Origin: Myxococcales bacterium
Lineage (GTDB): Bacteria; Myxococcota; Myxococcia; Myxococcales; Anaeromyxobacteraceae
Reading direction: 5' to 3'
Assembly: GCA_021818285.1 (NCBI GenBank)
Contig: JAKAEO010000006.1
Coordinates: 1-45,691, forward strand
DNA length: 45,691 nucleotides
Shown: positions 16,612-25,450 of the stretch, piece after piece
Layout: the number at the start of each line of letters is the position of its first letter
Position numbering within the stretch: position 1 is the stretch's first letter
Position numbers and translations under genes: made by a program
Notes under the pieces: generated by a model
Seen by the model: the letters and a program-made list of their open reading frames with translations, nothing else
Databases searched by the model: none
What the model was told of the DNA's origin: nothing

Positions 16612-19539
16612 TCACCGCCGCCGGGCGCCGCTCTCCACGGCCGCGTGCAGCACCTCGGCCACGTGGACCGAGGCGCGCGCCGCGCCGTCCTGGATCTGGT
16701 GGCGGCAGCTGGTGCCGTCGGCGACCACGACCGTGTCCGCGTCGGCCGCGCGCACCGCCGGCAGCAGCCCGGCCTCGGCCATCTTCATCGACACCGGGTA
16801 GTGCTCGGCGTGGTAGCCGAAGGCGCCGGCCATCCCGCAGCAGCTCGAGGCGATCGCGGAGACCTCGAGGCCGGGGACGAGCCGGAGCACCGCCTCGGTG
16901 GGCGCGAGCGCCCCGAGGGCCTTCTGGTGGCAGTGGCCGTGGACCAGCGCCTTCTTCCAGGCCACCGGCCCGAGCGCGAGCCTCATCCGCCCGGCGGCGT
17001 GCTCGGCGGCGACGAGCTCCTCGAAGAGCAGCGCCTTCCCCGCCACCGCCTCGGCGGCGGGACCCGGCAGCACCGCCAGCGCCTCGTCCCGGAGGGTGAG
17101 CAGGCAGGAGGGCTCGAGCCCGACGATGGGGATCCCGCGCCGGGCGAAGGGGAGCGCCGCCTCGACGAGCCGGCGGAGCTCCTCCCGCGCCTGGTCCACC
17201 AGCCCCGAGGCGAGGAAGGTCCGGCCGCAGCAGAGCGGCCGCCCGCCGTCCGGCGGCAGGAGCGCGTGGACGGCGTAGCCGGCGGCGTTCAGGGTCGACA
17301 CCGCGGCGCGGAGCGCGCCCGGCTCGAACCAGCGGCCGAAGGTGTCGGCGAAGAGGGCCACCTCCCCGGCCGGCGCCTCCACCGGGAACTCGGCGTCGCG
17401 GAAGGGCCGGGGGTGCCAGGCGGGGAGCGGCCGGTGGCGGCTGAAGCCGGTGAGCCACTCGCCCAGGACGGCGAGGGGGCGGAACCGGTTGCGGAGGTTC
17501 AGGAGCCGGCCGAGGCGCGAGGCCCAGGGCGCGTAGCGCGGCATCCAGGAGACCAGCCGGTCCCGCAGCGAGAGTCCGTGCGCCCGCTGGTGCTGGTGGA
17601 GCACCTCGATCTTCATCCGCGCCATGTCGACGCCGGTGGGGCACTCCCGCTTGCACGCCTTGCAGCTCACGCAGAGCGACAGGGCCTCCTTCATCTCCGG
17701 GGAGGTGAGGGCGTCGTCGCCGAGCTGGCCGGTGAGGGCGAGCCGGAGGACGTTGGCGCGGCCGCGGGTGACGTGCTCCTCGTCGAGCGTGGCCCGGTAG
17801 GACGGGCACATCACGCCGGCGTCCCGCTTCCGGCAGGTGCCGTTGTTGTTGCACATCTCCACCGCGCCGAGGAACCCGCCCCAGGCCGACCAGTCCAGCC
17901 CCGTCCGGAGCGGCAGCGGCGCGTAGCCGGGCTTGAAGCGGAACAGGGTGCGGTCGTCCATCCGGGCCGCGTCGACGATCTTCCCGGGGTTCAGCCGGTT
18001 GGAGGGGTCGAAGGCCCGCTTCACCTCCCGGAAGGCAGACACCAGCCGGTCGCCGAACAGCGCCGCGTTGAACTCGGATCGGACCAGGCCGTCGCCGTGC
18101 TCGCCGGAGTGCGAGCCCTTGTACTCGCGCACCACCGCGAAGGCCTCCTCGGCGATGGCCCGCATCTTCCGGACGTCCAGCTCCAGCTTGAGGTTCAGGA
18201 CCGGGCGGACGTGGAGGCAGCCCTCCGAGGCGTGGGCGTACCAGGTCCCGGTGGTGCCGTGGCGGGCGAAGACCGCCGTGAGCCGCTCGGTGTAGTCGGG
18301 CAGGTGCCGCAGCGGCACCGCGCAGTCCTCGATGAAGGAGACCGGCTTGGCGTCGCCCTTCATCGACATCATGATGTTCAGGCCGGCCTTGCGCACCTCC
18401 CAGATCTGCGACTGGAGCGCCGGCTCGGGGACCTCGACCACGCACTCCCCCAGCCCGAGGTCGCGGGTGAGCTCGACGAGGCGCTTCAGGTTGGCGAGCT
18501 CGGCCTCGCGCTCCTCGCCGGCGAACTCCACGAACAGCAGGGCCTCCGGCTCCCCGCGGATGAACCGGTCCATCGTCGCCCGGAACATGGGGATGCCCCG
18601 GCCCAGCTCGATCATCGTCCGGTCGACGAGCTCCACCGCCGCCGGCCGCAGGCCCACGATGGCCTCGGTGCACTCCATCGCCCGCCGGAAGGTGGCGAAG
18701 TGGACGACGCCGAGCACCTTGTGGCGGGGCAGCGGCTGCAGCGCCAGCTCGATGCGGCGGAAGACCGCCAGCGTCCCCTCCGAGCCGACGAGGAGCCGGG
18801 CCAGGTTCGGGCGCTCGCCGCCCAGGGCGTCGAGGTTGTAGCCGGAGACGCGCCGCTGGATCCGGGGGAAGCGCGCCGCGATCTCGTCCGCCTCGCGGCG
18901 GTGGATGGCCTCGAGGGCCTCCAGCAGCGCCCGGGGGGCCTTCGCCCCGCCCTCGTCCAGGCGCACCGCCGTGCCGTCGGCCAGGAGGGCGTCCACGGCC
19001 CGGACGTTGTGCACCATGTTGCCGTACCGGAGCGAGCGGGTGCCGCAGCTGTTGTTGCCGGCCATGCCGCCGATGGTCGCCATCGCCGAGGTGGAGACGT
19101 CGACCGGGAAGAAGAGCCCGGAGGGCCGGAGGCGCGCGTTCAGCCGGTCCAGGACGATGCCGGGCTGGACCACGGCGGTGCGCCCCTCCACGTCCACGGA
19201 GACCACCCCGTCGAGGTGCTTGGTGCAGTCGACCACCAGCGCCTCGGCGACGGTCTGCCCGCACTGCGAGGTGCCGCCGCCGCGCGCCAGGAGCGGGACG
19301 CCCTCGTCGGCCGCGACCTGGACGGCGGCGACGAGGTCCTCCTCGTCGCGAGGCACCACCACCCCGAGCGGCTCGACCTGGTAGATGGAGGTGTCGGTGC
19401 TGTAGCGGCCGCGGGAGAAGGCGTCGAAGAGCACCTCCCCCCGCACGGCGCGGCGGAGGCGGTCCGCCAGCGCGGGATCCCCCGGCCGGCGGCGCGGACC
19501 GGGCGGCCCCGCCGCCGCCTCGCGCGCCCGCGACGTCAT
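16612..19539 (-). CDS. FAD-linked 2-hydroxyacid (D-lactate-type) dehydrogenase with Fe-S and CCG domains
   Basis: A 975-residue fusion oxidising a 2-hydroxy acid and passing electrons to the respiratory chain. The N-terminal PCMH-type FAD domain has ARGGGTSQCGQTV and GGMAGNNSCGTRS. An FAD-oxidase C domain follows (RFDPSNRLNPGKIVD-like: AFDPSNRLNPGKI). A segment CNNNGTCRKRDAGVMCPSY and a 4Fe-4S motif CVSCKACKRECP come next. Last is a GlpC/HdrB-like region with PLCCGRTF and SSCCGMAGAFG. This layout matches Dld-II/YdiJ-type enzymes (D-lactate, D-2-hydroxyglutarate or glycolate). The ATG at 19539 overlaps the stop of the upstream gene in ATGA, so it is the last gene of the TRAP operon. The exact substrate is not decided by sequence. 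Confidence 0.88.
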   Translation of the reverse strand: MTSRAREAAAGPPGPRRRPGDPALADRLRRAVRGEVLFDAFSRGRYSTDTSIYQVEPLGVVVPRDEEDLVAAVQVAADEGVPLLARGGGTSQCGQTVAEALVVDCTKHLDGVVSVDVEGRTAVVQPGIVLDRLNARLRPSGLFFPVDVSTSAMATIGGMAGNNSCGTRSLRYGNMVHNVRAVDALLADGTAVRLDEGGAKAPRALLEALEAIHRREADEIAARFPRIQRRVSGYNLDALGGERPNLARLLVGSEGTLAVFRRIELALQPLPRHKVLGVVHFATFRRAMECTEAIVGLRPAAVELVDRTMIELGRGIPMFRATMDRFIRGEPEALLFVEFAGEEREAELANLKRLVELTRDLGLGECVVEVPEPALQSQIWEVRKAGLNIMMSMKGDAKPVSFIEDCAVPLRHLPDYTERLTAVFARHGTTGTWYAHASEGCLHVRPVLNLKLELDVRKMRAIAEEAFAVVREYKGSHSGEHGDGLVRSEFNAALFGDRLVSAFREVKRAFDPSNRLNPGKIVDAARMDDRTLFRFKPGYAPLPLRTGLDWSAWGGFLGAVEMCNNNGTCRKRDAGVMCPSYRATLDEEHVTRGRANVLRLALTGQLGDDALTSPEMKEALSLCVSCKACKRECPTGVDMARMKIEVLHQHQRAHGLSLRDRLVSWMPRYAPWASRLGRLLNLRNRFRPLAVLGEWLTGFSRHRPLPAWHPRPFRDAEFPVEAPAGEVALFADTFGRWFEPGALRAAVSTLNAAGYAVHALLPPDGGRPLCCGRTFLASGLVDQAREELRRLVEAALPFARRGIPIVGLEPSCLLTLRDEALAVLPGPAAEAVAGKALLFEELVAAEHAAGRMRLALGPVAWKKALVHGHCHQKALGALAPTEAVLRLVPGLEVSAIASSCCGMAGAFGYHAEHYPVSMKMAEAGLLPAVRAADADTVVVADGTSCRHQIQDGAARASVHVAEVLHAAVESGARRR

Positions 19540-20279
19540 CGGGGCGGTCGCTCCGGGTCCGGGCGCGCCGCGGGGCGCTCGCCGCCGGACCGGGCCTCCT
19601 CGAGCAGCCGCCCGGCCCGCTGGGTGTTGAAGACGCCGCAGGAGCAGAAGCGCGCCATGTAGGCGGCGGCCTGGGCCGGCGTGCGCCGGTTCTCCTTCAC
19701 CCAGTCCAGCATCTTCCGGGCGAAGGCGGCCGAGACCATGCCGTGGCCGCACATGGTGGAGAGCTCCAGGGTCCGCGCCTCGGGGAGCTTGTCGAGCCGC
19801 CCGCGGAAGCCGATGGAGTACTCCACGCTGTGCCGGGGGAGGCCGGCCTCCCGGCAGCAGCGGTGCGCCTCGTCCATGGGCGCGGCGATGTTGATGGACA
19901 CGCCCAGGTCGGCCCGGGCGAGCGCCTCCACGAAGGCGCGCAGGTTCTCGTAGCGGTCGAAGACCGCGGCCACCGTCGAGGGGCCGTCGATCCCCGCGAG
20001 GACCGCCTCGGGATCGGGCCGGTGCTCGCGCCGCCAGTGGTTGGCGGGCGAGAGGTCCCGCCGCGGCCGCAGCCAGCCGCCGTGGGTGGCGTCGCCGATG
20101 TTCACCGGGTCGTGCTCCAGGGCGAGCCGGAGGAAGGCGCGGTACTTCTCGACCAGGCCGTCGTCGTTGACCCCCTTCGCGGCCATCGCGAAGACGATGA
20201 AGTCGTCGGTGACCGGCGGGGATTCCTCGCCCGGATCGCGGGCGTAGTGCTCGCTGAAGCGGTGGAGCGTGTTGGTCAT
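19536..20279 (-). CDS. Uncharacterised cysteine-containing protein in the TRAP/dehydrogenase operon
   Basis: A 247-residue soluble protein that I do not recognise. Visible features are conserved-looking cysteines in three places, HRCCREAG (near 144), STMCGHGM (near 178) and ARFCSCGVFN (near 215), that could bind an Fe-S cluster or other metal. There is also a His/Asp-rich middle (NIGDATHGGWLRP). The N-terminus is polar, with no signal peptide and no membrane segment. It sits between the 2[4Fe-4S] protein (11 bp upstream) and the FAD dehydrogenase (4-bp overlap), so it is probably co-expressed and may be part of the dehydrogenase complex. That role is inference from position only. Confidence 0.7.
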   Translation of the reverse strand: MTNTLHRFSEHYARDPGEESPPVTDDFIVFAMAAKGVNDDGLVEKYRAFLRLALEHDPVNIGDATHGGWLRPRRDLSPANHWRREHRPDPEAVLAGIDGPSTVAAVFDRYENLRAFVEALARADLGVSINIAAPMDEAHRCCREAGLPRHSVEYSIGFRGRLDKLPEARTLELSTMCGHGMVSAAFARKMLDWVKENRRTPAQAAAYMARFCSCGVFNTQRAGRLLEEARSGGERPAARPDPERPPR

Positions 20280-20289
20280 GGCGGGGCTC

Positions 20290-21126
20290 TCAGGCGGGCC
20301 GGGCGGGGGCGGCGGCGGACCGGGCCGGGACCGTCACGCGGCCCAGGCCGAGGTTGGTCTTGCCGCGGTAGGCGGGGTAGCCCTCCCGCAGGAGGAGGGC
20401 CTGCAGCGGCTCGCTGCCGTCGGGGTGGCAGCGCGTCGAGACCCCCACCGCGACCACGGTGTCGATCCGCCTCGAGACCGCGCCCACGCAGGCCAGCACC
20501 GCCGGGACGCGGTCGAAGGGCACCTTGATCTCGACGATGGCCGAGAGGACCTTCTCGTCCAGGATGTCCGGGCGGATGGTGCCGCGCGCCGTGTCGGCCA
20601 TCAGCGTGGTGACGGGGTTCATCGGCTCGAAGGCGACGGGCAGCGCGGCGAGCGCCGTGGTCATCCGCTCGATGTCGCGGAAGCGCGTGCCCACCCCGGG
20701 CCGGCCGAACTCGATGACGAAGCCCGCCTCGCCGTCCCGCACCCGGCCGGTGACGTCGTTGGTCTTCACCTCGGCGGTGCCGCGGCCGTGGATGCCGGTG
20801 GACTCGTGGGGCACCTGCGGGTCGGAAAAGGCGCGCCGGACGATGCGGGGCCAGGCCAGCTCCTCGGGGACGATGGCGTCGGTGGGGCAGACGTCGGGCT
20901 CGGGGTCGAAGCGGAAGCGGGCCCACTTCGCCACCCGCCGGACGGCGCGCACGACCACCGGGTTCATGTGCTCCTTCGACATCCCGCGGTGGCAGGTGAA
21001 GCACTCGACGCAGGCGTCCGCGTCCACCACCGCGCGGTTCAGGGCGGGGGAGACGGCGATGGCCCCCATGGGACAGACGGGGACGCAGTTGGCGCACCCT
21101 ACGCACTTCCCGGTGTCGATCCGCAT
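20290..21126 (-). CDS. 2[4Fe-4S] ferredoxin-like protein with a long C-terminal domain
   Basis: A 278-residue protein. The N-terminal ferredoxin fold has a first cluster motif CVGCANCVPVCP at residues 8-19 and a second one, CVECFTC, whose fourth Cys appears to be in DVCPTDAI, separated by an unusual insert of about 35 residues. The remaining roughly 200 residues form an alpha/beta domain I do not recognise (MTTALAALPVAFEPMNPVTT, ILDEKVLSAIVEIKVP, VAVGVSTRCHPDG). It begins 13 bp after the DctM stop and precedes the unknown Cys protein. It is likely an electron carrier between the FAD/Fe-S dehydrogenase and the membrane, or a sensor of the substrate; both are inference. Confidence 0.8.
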   Translation of the reverse strand: MRIDTGKCVGCANCVPVCPMGAIAVSPALNRAVVDADACVECFTCHRGMSKEHMNPVVVRAVRRVAKWARFRFDPEPDVCPTDAIVPEELAWPRIVRRAFSDPQVPHESTGIHGRGTAEVKTNDVTGRVRDGEAGFVIEFGRPGVGTRFRDIERMTTALAALPVAFEPMNPVTTLMADTARGTIRPDILDEKVLSAIVEIKVPFDRVPAVLACVGAVSRRIDTVVAVGVSTRCHPDGSEPLQALLLREGYPAYRGKTNLGLGRVTVPARSAAAPARPA

Positions 21127-21139
21127 CCGGCGCCCCCGC

Positions 21140-22420
21140 TCAGCCTCCGTAGACGAGGTGCACGAGCCCCATGCCCGTCACCGGCACGTAGGTCACGAGC
21201 AACGTCAGGAAGACGAGCACCATCGTGTACCAGAGGCCGGTCCGGAAGACCTCCCACATCGAGACGTTGGCGATGGTGGAGGTGGTCATCAGGACCGTCG
21301 CCACCGGCGGGGTCTGCTGGCCGACGCCCAGGTTCACCGTGACCATCAGGCCGAAGTGGATGGGGTCGATGCCCAGGTGCCGGATGAGCGGCAGGACGAT
21401 GGGGACGATGAGGATGATGGCGGCGGCGCTGTGGAGGAAGCAGCCGGCGACGAAGAAGGCGAGGTTGAGGAGGAGCAGGATCAGGATCCTGTTCTGGGTG
21501 AGGCCCAGCATGGCCCGGGCGAGCTGCTGGGGCACGCCCTCGTTGGTGAGGTACCAGCCGAGCACCGCCGAGGTGGAGACGATCAGCATGATGACCGCCG
21601 TCTGCATGGCGGAGTCGACCACCGTCTTCCAGAAGTCCTTCCAGCCCAGCTCGCGGTAGACCAGGACGCCGATGAGCACCGCCGCCAGCGCCGCCAGGCC
21701 GCCCACCTCGGTGGCCGTGGCGATGCCCCCGAAGATGCCGCCCCAGATGACGATGGGGATGAGGAGGGCGAAGACCCCGAGCTTGAGCGCGGTCCAGAGC
21801 GCCGCGAGCGAGAAGGCGGCCTCGGCCGGGTAGTTGCGGGTCCGGGCGAAATAGTAGGAGAGGGCCATCATCAGGACGCCGCCGAGGATGCCGGGGACGA
21901 TCCCGGCGATGAAGAGCTTCACCACCGAGGTGTCCGCCATGGCCGCGTAGATGATCATGGGGATGCTGGGCGGGATGATGATCGCCAGCGTGGCGGCGTT
22001 CGAGACCACCCCGGCGCTGAAGGCCTTGGGGTAGCCCTTCTTCTCCATGGCGGGGATGACCACCTGGCCGATGGCCGCGGCGCCGGCCACGGCCGAGCCG
22101 GAGATCTCCCCGAAGAACATCGACGCCACGATGGTCATCATCGCCAGGCCGCCGCGGATGAAGCCCACCAGGGCGCTGGCGAGGTTGATGAGCCGCGTGG
22201 AGATGCCCGAGGTGGTCATCAGGCCGCCGGCGAAGATGAAGAGCGGGATCGCCAGCAGGGGGAACTTGGAGCCGCCGCCGAAGATCATCAGCGGGATGGC
22301 GGCGAGCGGGGCGGTGCCCTGGATCGCCACCACCACGATGGTGGCGATGGCGAGGACGAAGCCGATCCCGACGTTCAGCGCCGACAGCAGCAGCACCAGC
22401 GCGAGGACGAGCCAGCCCAT
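21140..22420 (-). CDS. dctM: TRAP transporter large permease, DctM subunit
   Basis: A 426-residue membrane protein, about 12 segments, of the TRAP DctM family, which uses a sodium or proton gradient to import an organic acid. Typical blocks are FPLLAIPLFIFAGGLM, GSAVAGAAAIGQVVIPAM, and IIIPPSIPMIIYA, followed by NLGVGQQTPPVATVLM near the C-terminus. Length is normal. The ATG at 22420 immediately follows the DctQ stop. It is third in a six-gene operon, DctP-DctQ-DctM-ferredoxin-unknown-dehydrogenase. Confidence 0.95.
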   Translation of the reverse strand: MGWLVLALVLLLSALNVGIGFVLAIATIVVVAIQGTAPLAAIPLMIFGGGSKFPLLAIPLFIFAGGLMTTSGISTRLINLASALVGFIRGGLAMMTIVASMFFGEISGSAVAGAAAIGQVVIPAMEKKGYPKAFSAGVVSNAATLAIIIPPSIPMIIYAAMADTSVVKLFIAGIVPGILGGVLMMALSYYFARTRNYPAEAAFSLAALWTALKLGVFALLIPIVIWGGIFGGIATATEVGGLAALAAVLIGVLVYRELGWKDFWKTVVDSAMQTAVIMLIVSTSAVLGWYLTNEGVPQQLARAMLGLTQNRILILLLLNLAFFVAGCFLHSAAAIILIVPIVLPLIRHLGIDPIHFGLMVTVNLGVGQQTPPVATVLMTTSTIANVSMWEVFRTGLWYTMVLVFLTLLVTYVPVTGMGLVHLVYGG

Positions 22421-23011
22421 CTATTGTGCCTCCTCCATCGGGCGCGCGCGCGCGTCCGAAGGGCTGCGGCCGGGGGTGAGCGCCTGGACGAGCTGGATGA
22501 CCCCGATGAGGAACATGAGCCCCCCGGTGATGGGCATCACGCTGTAGATCCATGCCATCCGGACGCCGGGCAAGGAGACGGCGGTCTCGTCGGCCATCCC
22601 CACGATGAGCTGCCAGCCGGAGACGAGCAGGACCAGCGAGAAGCTCATCACGCAGAGGATGCCGACCACCTCGACGATCCGCTGCCCCCGGGGCGAGAGC
22701 TTCTCCACCAGCGTCTCGAAGCTGATGTGCTTGCGCTTGGCGAGCGCCAGGACCGACCCGTACATCGTCAGCCAGATGAGGACGTACCCGGCGAACTCGT
22801 CGTACCAGGAGAGCGCGTCGTCGAGGACGTACCGGTAGAAGATGCCCACCAGCACCAGGGCGGTCATCGCCAGGAGCAGCAGGCCCGAGAAGACCTGCAG
22901 CGCGAGGACCAGCCGCTCGTAGAGCTGCCGCAGCCGCAGGGCCGGCGCGGAGGCCGGGGGCGCGCCCGGGGCGGGCCCCGGCTGCGCGGGAGGAGCGTTT
23001 CCGGGAGCCAT
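22421..23011 (-). CDS. dctQ: TRAP transporter small permease, DctQ subunit
   Basis: A 196-residue membrane protein with four predicted segments and the DctQ signature WYDEFAGYVLIWLTMYGSVLALAKRKHISFE, of which the first 20 residues show the usual E-x-x-x-Y-x-x-I/L-W pattern. The first 25 residues are a Pro/Ala-rich cytosolic extension (MAPGNAPPAQPGPAPGAPP) longer than usual; an alternative start further in would trim it, but a GGAG ribosome site supports the ATG at 23011. The C-terminal tail ends in Arg-rich sequence. It pairs with DctM, whose start follows directly. Confidence 0.92.
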   Translation of the reverse strand: MAPGNAPPAQPGPAPGAPPASAPALRLRQLYERLVLALQVFSGLLLLAMTALVLVGIFYRYVLDDALSWYDEFAGYVLIWLTMYGSVLALAKRKHISFETLVEKLSPRGQRIVEVVGILCVMSFSLVLLVSGWQLIVGMADETAVSLPGVRMAWIYSVMPITGGLMFLIGVIQLVQALTPGRSPSDARARPMEEAQ

Positions 23012-23016
23012 GCGGG

Positions 23017-24018
23017 CTAGGGCTTCCGCAGCTCGAGGATCCGGTCGATCAGCTCCTTGCCGCCCGGGACCTCCTTGCCGAAGTCCGCGTAGACCGGCGC
23101 CGAGGCCTTCACGAAGGCCTCCTTGTCCACCTGGTTCACCTGCATCTTCGGCCCGATCTTGTCGAGGATCTCCTTGTCGAGCCGCGCCCCCTCCGTGCGG
23201 GAGTAGTCGCCGATCTCGACGGCGATCCGGGCCAGGACCTTCTGCGCGTCGGGAGGGACGCTCTTCCAGAACCTCTCCGACACCACCAGGTAGGCGGGCG
23301 TGTAGACGTGGTCGGAGAGGGACAGGTACTTCTGCACCTCCTGGAACTTCCCGCCGTAGATCTGCGCGAACGGGTTCTCCTGGCCGTCCATGACGCCGGC
23401 CTGCAGGGCCGCGAAGACCTCGCCGTAGGCCAGCGGCGTGGGATTCGCGCCGTAGGCCCGGAACATCTTCACGCGCCACACGCCGCCGGGGACCCGGAGC
23501 TTGATGCCCTTGAGGTCCTCGGGCTTCACGATGGGCCGCACGTTGTTGGTGATGACGCGGAAGCCGTTCTCCCAGATGCCGAGGACGCGCAGCCCCTTCT
23601 GCGGGAGCGGGTCGAGGAGGATCGAGTCGACCTTCGGATCCTCGAAGGCGCGCTTGGCGTGGGCCCGGTCCTTGAAGAGGTAGGGCATCTCGAAGACGCC
23701 GAACTTCGGGTCCACCGTGCTCATGATGGTGGAGGGCGCGAACATCTCCAGCACGCCCACCTTGATGCCCTTGAGCATGTCCTCGTCGGAGCCGAGCTGG
23801 CTCGAGTGGAAGACCCGGACCTCGTACCGGCCCTTCAGGGCCTCGTTCACGCGCCGGGCGTACTCGTCGGCGGTGATGGCGAAGAGCGAGCCGGGGTAGC
23901 CGACGTGGCCGAGCCGGATGATCTTGGGATCGGCGGCGGCGCGGCCGGGGAGGGAGACCGCGAGGGCCGCGGCGAGGACGAGGCGGGTGGCGAGGCGGAG
24001 ACTGCGCGTGCGGATCAT
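23017..24018 (-). CDS. dctP: TRAP transporter substrate-binding protein, DctP family
   Basis: A 333-residue periplasmic binding protein. Residues 1-28 are a signal peptide ending SLPGRAAAD. The DctP blocks are present: VRVFHSSQLGSDEDML, KGIKLRVPGG with the Arg that binds the substrate carboxylate, YGEVFAALQAGVMDGQENP, and YTPAYLVVSERFW. Length is standard. AAGGAG lies eight bases before the ATG. It is the first gene of the operon, divergent from the aminotransferase. The Arg implies an organic acid ligand; the operon context points to a hydroxy acid, which is inference. Confidence 0.93.
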   Translation of the reverse strand: MIRTRSLRLATRLVLAAALAVSLPGRAAADPKIIRLGHVGYPGSLFAITADEYARRVNEALKGRYEVRVFHSSQLGSDEDMLKGIKVGVLEMFAPSTIMSTVDPKFGVFEMPYLFKDRAHAKRAFEDPKVDSILLDPLPQKGLRVLGIWENGFRVITNNVRPIVKPEDLKGIKLRVPGGVWRVKMFRAYGANPTPLAYGEVFAALQAGVMDGQENPFAQIYGGKFQEVQKYLSLSDHVYTPAYLVVSERFWKSVPPDAQKVLARIAVEIGDYSRTEGARLDKEILDKIGPKMQVNQVDKEAFVKASAPVYADFGKEVPGGKELIDRILELRKP

Positions 24019-24098
24019 GCTGCGCTCCTTGGTTGCGAGGCGGACGGCTTTGCCCACACCGGCAAGGCGCTGCGCAAGCGACGACGCGATGATTGCGT

Positions 24099-24111
24099 CC
24101 CGATTATCGGG
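24099..24111. promoter_or_regulatory. Palindromic site in the dctP/aminotransferase divergent promoter
   Basis: CCCGAT-T-ATCGGG is a perfect 6-bp palindrome with a one-base centre. Nearby, TTGCC (24050-24054) and GGCAA (24061-24065) form a second short inverted repeat. Both lie in the 235-bp divergent region and could be operators that co-regulate the transporter operon and the aminotransferase. No regulator gene is nearby. Confidence 0.35.
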
Positions 24112-24253
24112 CGGTGCGCGCGGACCGCAAGGCGCGGTGCGCCATGCGATCACCCGGGGTGCGACGGTGGATCGCGCCCGGTCCCGGGCCGGTGCGGATA
24201 TGCTGGAACGGACCCGGATCCGGCTGGCCCCCCCCCTTTCGAAGGAGCGCGAC

Positions 24254-25426
24254 ATGCCCTCCCCCCGACGCGGACGCCACTTCCTCCAGATCCCGGGGCC
24301 CACCAACGTCCCCGACCGCGTGCTGCGCGCGATGGACCGGCCCACCATCGACCACCGCGGCCCGGACTTCGCCCGGATGATGGGCGAGATCGCCGAGGGG
24401 CTGCGGCCGGTCTTCGGCACGGCCGGGCCGGTGATCATCTACCCCTCCTCCGGCACCGGCGCCTGGGAGGCGGCGATCGTCAACACCCTCGCGCCGCGCG
24501 ACCGGGTGCTGATGTTCGAGACCGGCCAGTTCGCCACGCTCTGGCGCAAGGTGGCGGAGCGCCTCGGGCTGGTGGTGGACTTCGTCCCGGGCGACTGGCG
24601 GCGCGGGGTGGACCCGGCCGTGGTCGAGCAGAAGCTCCGCGAGGACCGGGCCGGCGCCGTGCGCGCGGTGATGGTCGTCCACAACGAGACCTCGACGGGC
24701 GCCGCGAGCCGCATCCCGCTCATCCGCCAGGCCATCGACCGGGCCGGCCACGGCGCCCTGTTCATGGTGGACACCATCTCGTCGCTCGCCTCGATCGACT
24801 ACCGCCACGACGCCTGGGGGGTGGACGTCACCGTGGGCTGCTCGCAGAAGGGGCTGATGCTGCCGCCCGGCCTGGGTCTCAACGCCCTGGGCCCGAAGGC
24901 GATCGCCGCCGCGAAGGCGGGCGGGATGGCGCGCTCCTACTGGGACTGGGACGAGATGCTGAAGAACAACGCCAAGGGCTTCTTCCCGTACACGCCGGCG
25001 ACCAACCTGCTCTACGGCCTGCGCGAGGCGCTGGCCATGCTCCACGAGGAGGGGCTCCCCGCCGTCTTCGCCCGCCACGCCCGCCACGCCGAGGCGACCC
25101 GCCGGGCGGTGCGGGCCTGGGGGCTCGAGATCCTCTGCGCCGAGCCGGAGGAGTACTCGAACGTGCTCACCGCCGTGGTCATGCCCGGGGAGAAGGGCGC
25201 CGACGCCTTCCGGCAGGTGGTGCTGGAGCGCTTCGACATGTCGCTCGGCACCGGCCTGGGGAAGGTCGCCGACAAGATCTTCCGCATCGGCCACCTCGGC
25301 GACTTCAACGACCTGATGCTCGTCGGCACCCTGGGCGGGGTGGAGATGGGGCTCGCGGCGGCGGGCGTACCCCACAAGCCCGGCGGGACGCTGGAGGCGA
25401 TGAGGTTCCTCGCCGCCGCCCGGTGA
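24254..25426 (+). CDS. Serine/alanine-glyoxylate aminotransferase (class V)
   Basis: A 390-residue PLP enzyme that transfers an amino group from serine or alanine to glyoxylate. It starts RGRHFLQIPGPTNVPDRVL, the typical N-terminus of SgaA/AGT-like proteins. Active-site blocks are SSGTGAWEAA, VHNETSTGA, the Asp in MVDTISSLAS, and the Schiff-base Lys in GCSQKGLMLPPG. The C-terminal part has DFNDLMLVGTLGGVEMGL. AAGGAG precedes the ATG. It is divergent from the TRAP/dehydrogenase operon. If that operon oxidises glycolate, this enzyme would convert the resulting glyoxylate to glycine; that link is inference. Confidence 0.9.
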   Translation: MPSPRRGRHFLQIPGPTNVPDRVLRAMDRPTIDHRGPDFARMMGEIAEGLRPVFGTAGPVIIYPSSGTGAWEAAIVNTLAPRDRVLMFETGQFATLWRKVAERLGLVVDFVPGDWRRGVDPAVVEQKLREDRAGAVRAVMVVHNETSTGAASRIPLIRQAIDRAGHGALFMVDTISSLASIDYRHDAWGVDVTVGCSQKGLMLPPGLGLNALGPKAIAAAKAGGMARSYWDWDEMLKNNAKGFFPYTPATNLLYGLREALAMLHEEGLPAVFARHARHAEATRRAVRAWGLEILCAEPEEYSNVLTAVVMPGEKGADAFRQVVLERFDMSLGTGLGKVADKIFRIGHLGDFNDLMLVGTLGGVEMGLAAAGVPHKPGGTLEAMRFLAAAR

Positions 25427-25450
25427 CCGCGGACCGCGCCGGGCGGCCCC

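Noticed and set aside
16645-19662. A 1005-codon plus-strand frame opposite the FAD/Fe-S dehydrogenase
   Set aside because: Composition is typical of antisense frames in GC-rich DNA, while the minus strand has complete FAD and Fe-S motifs.
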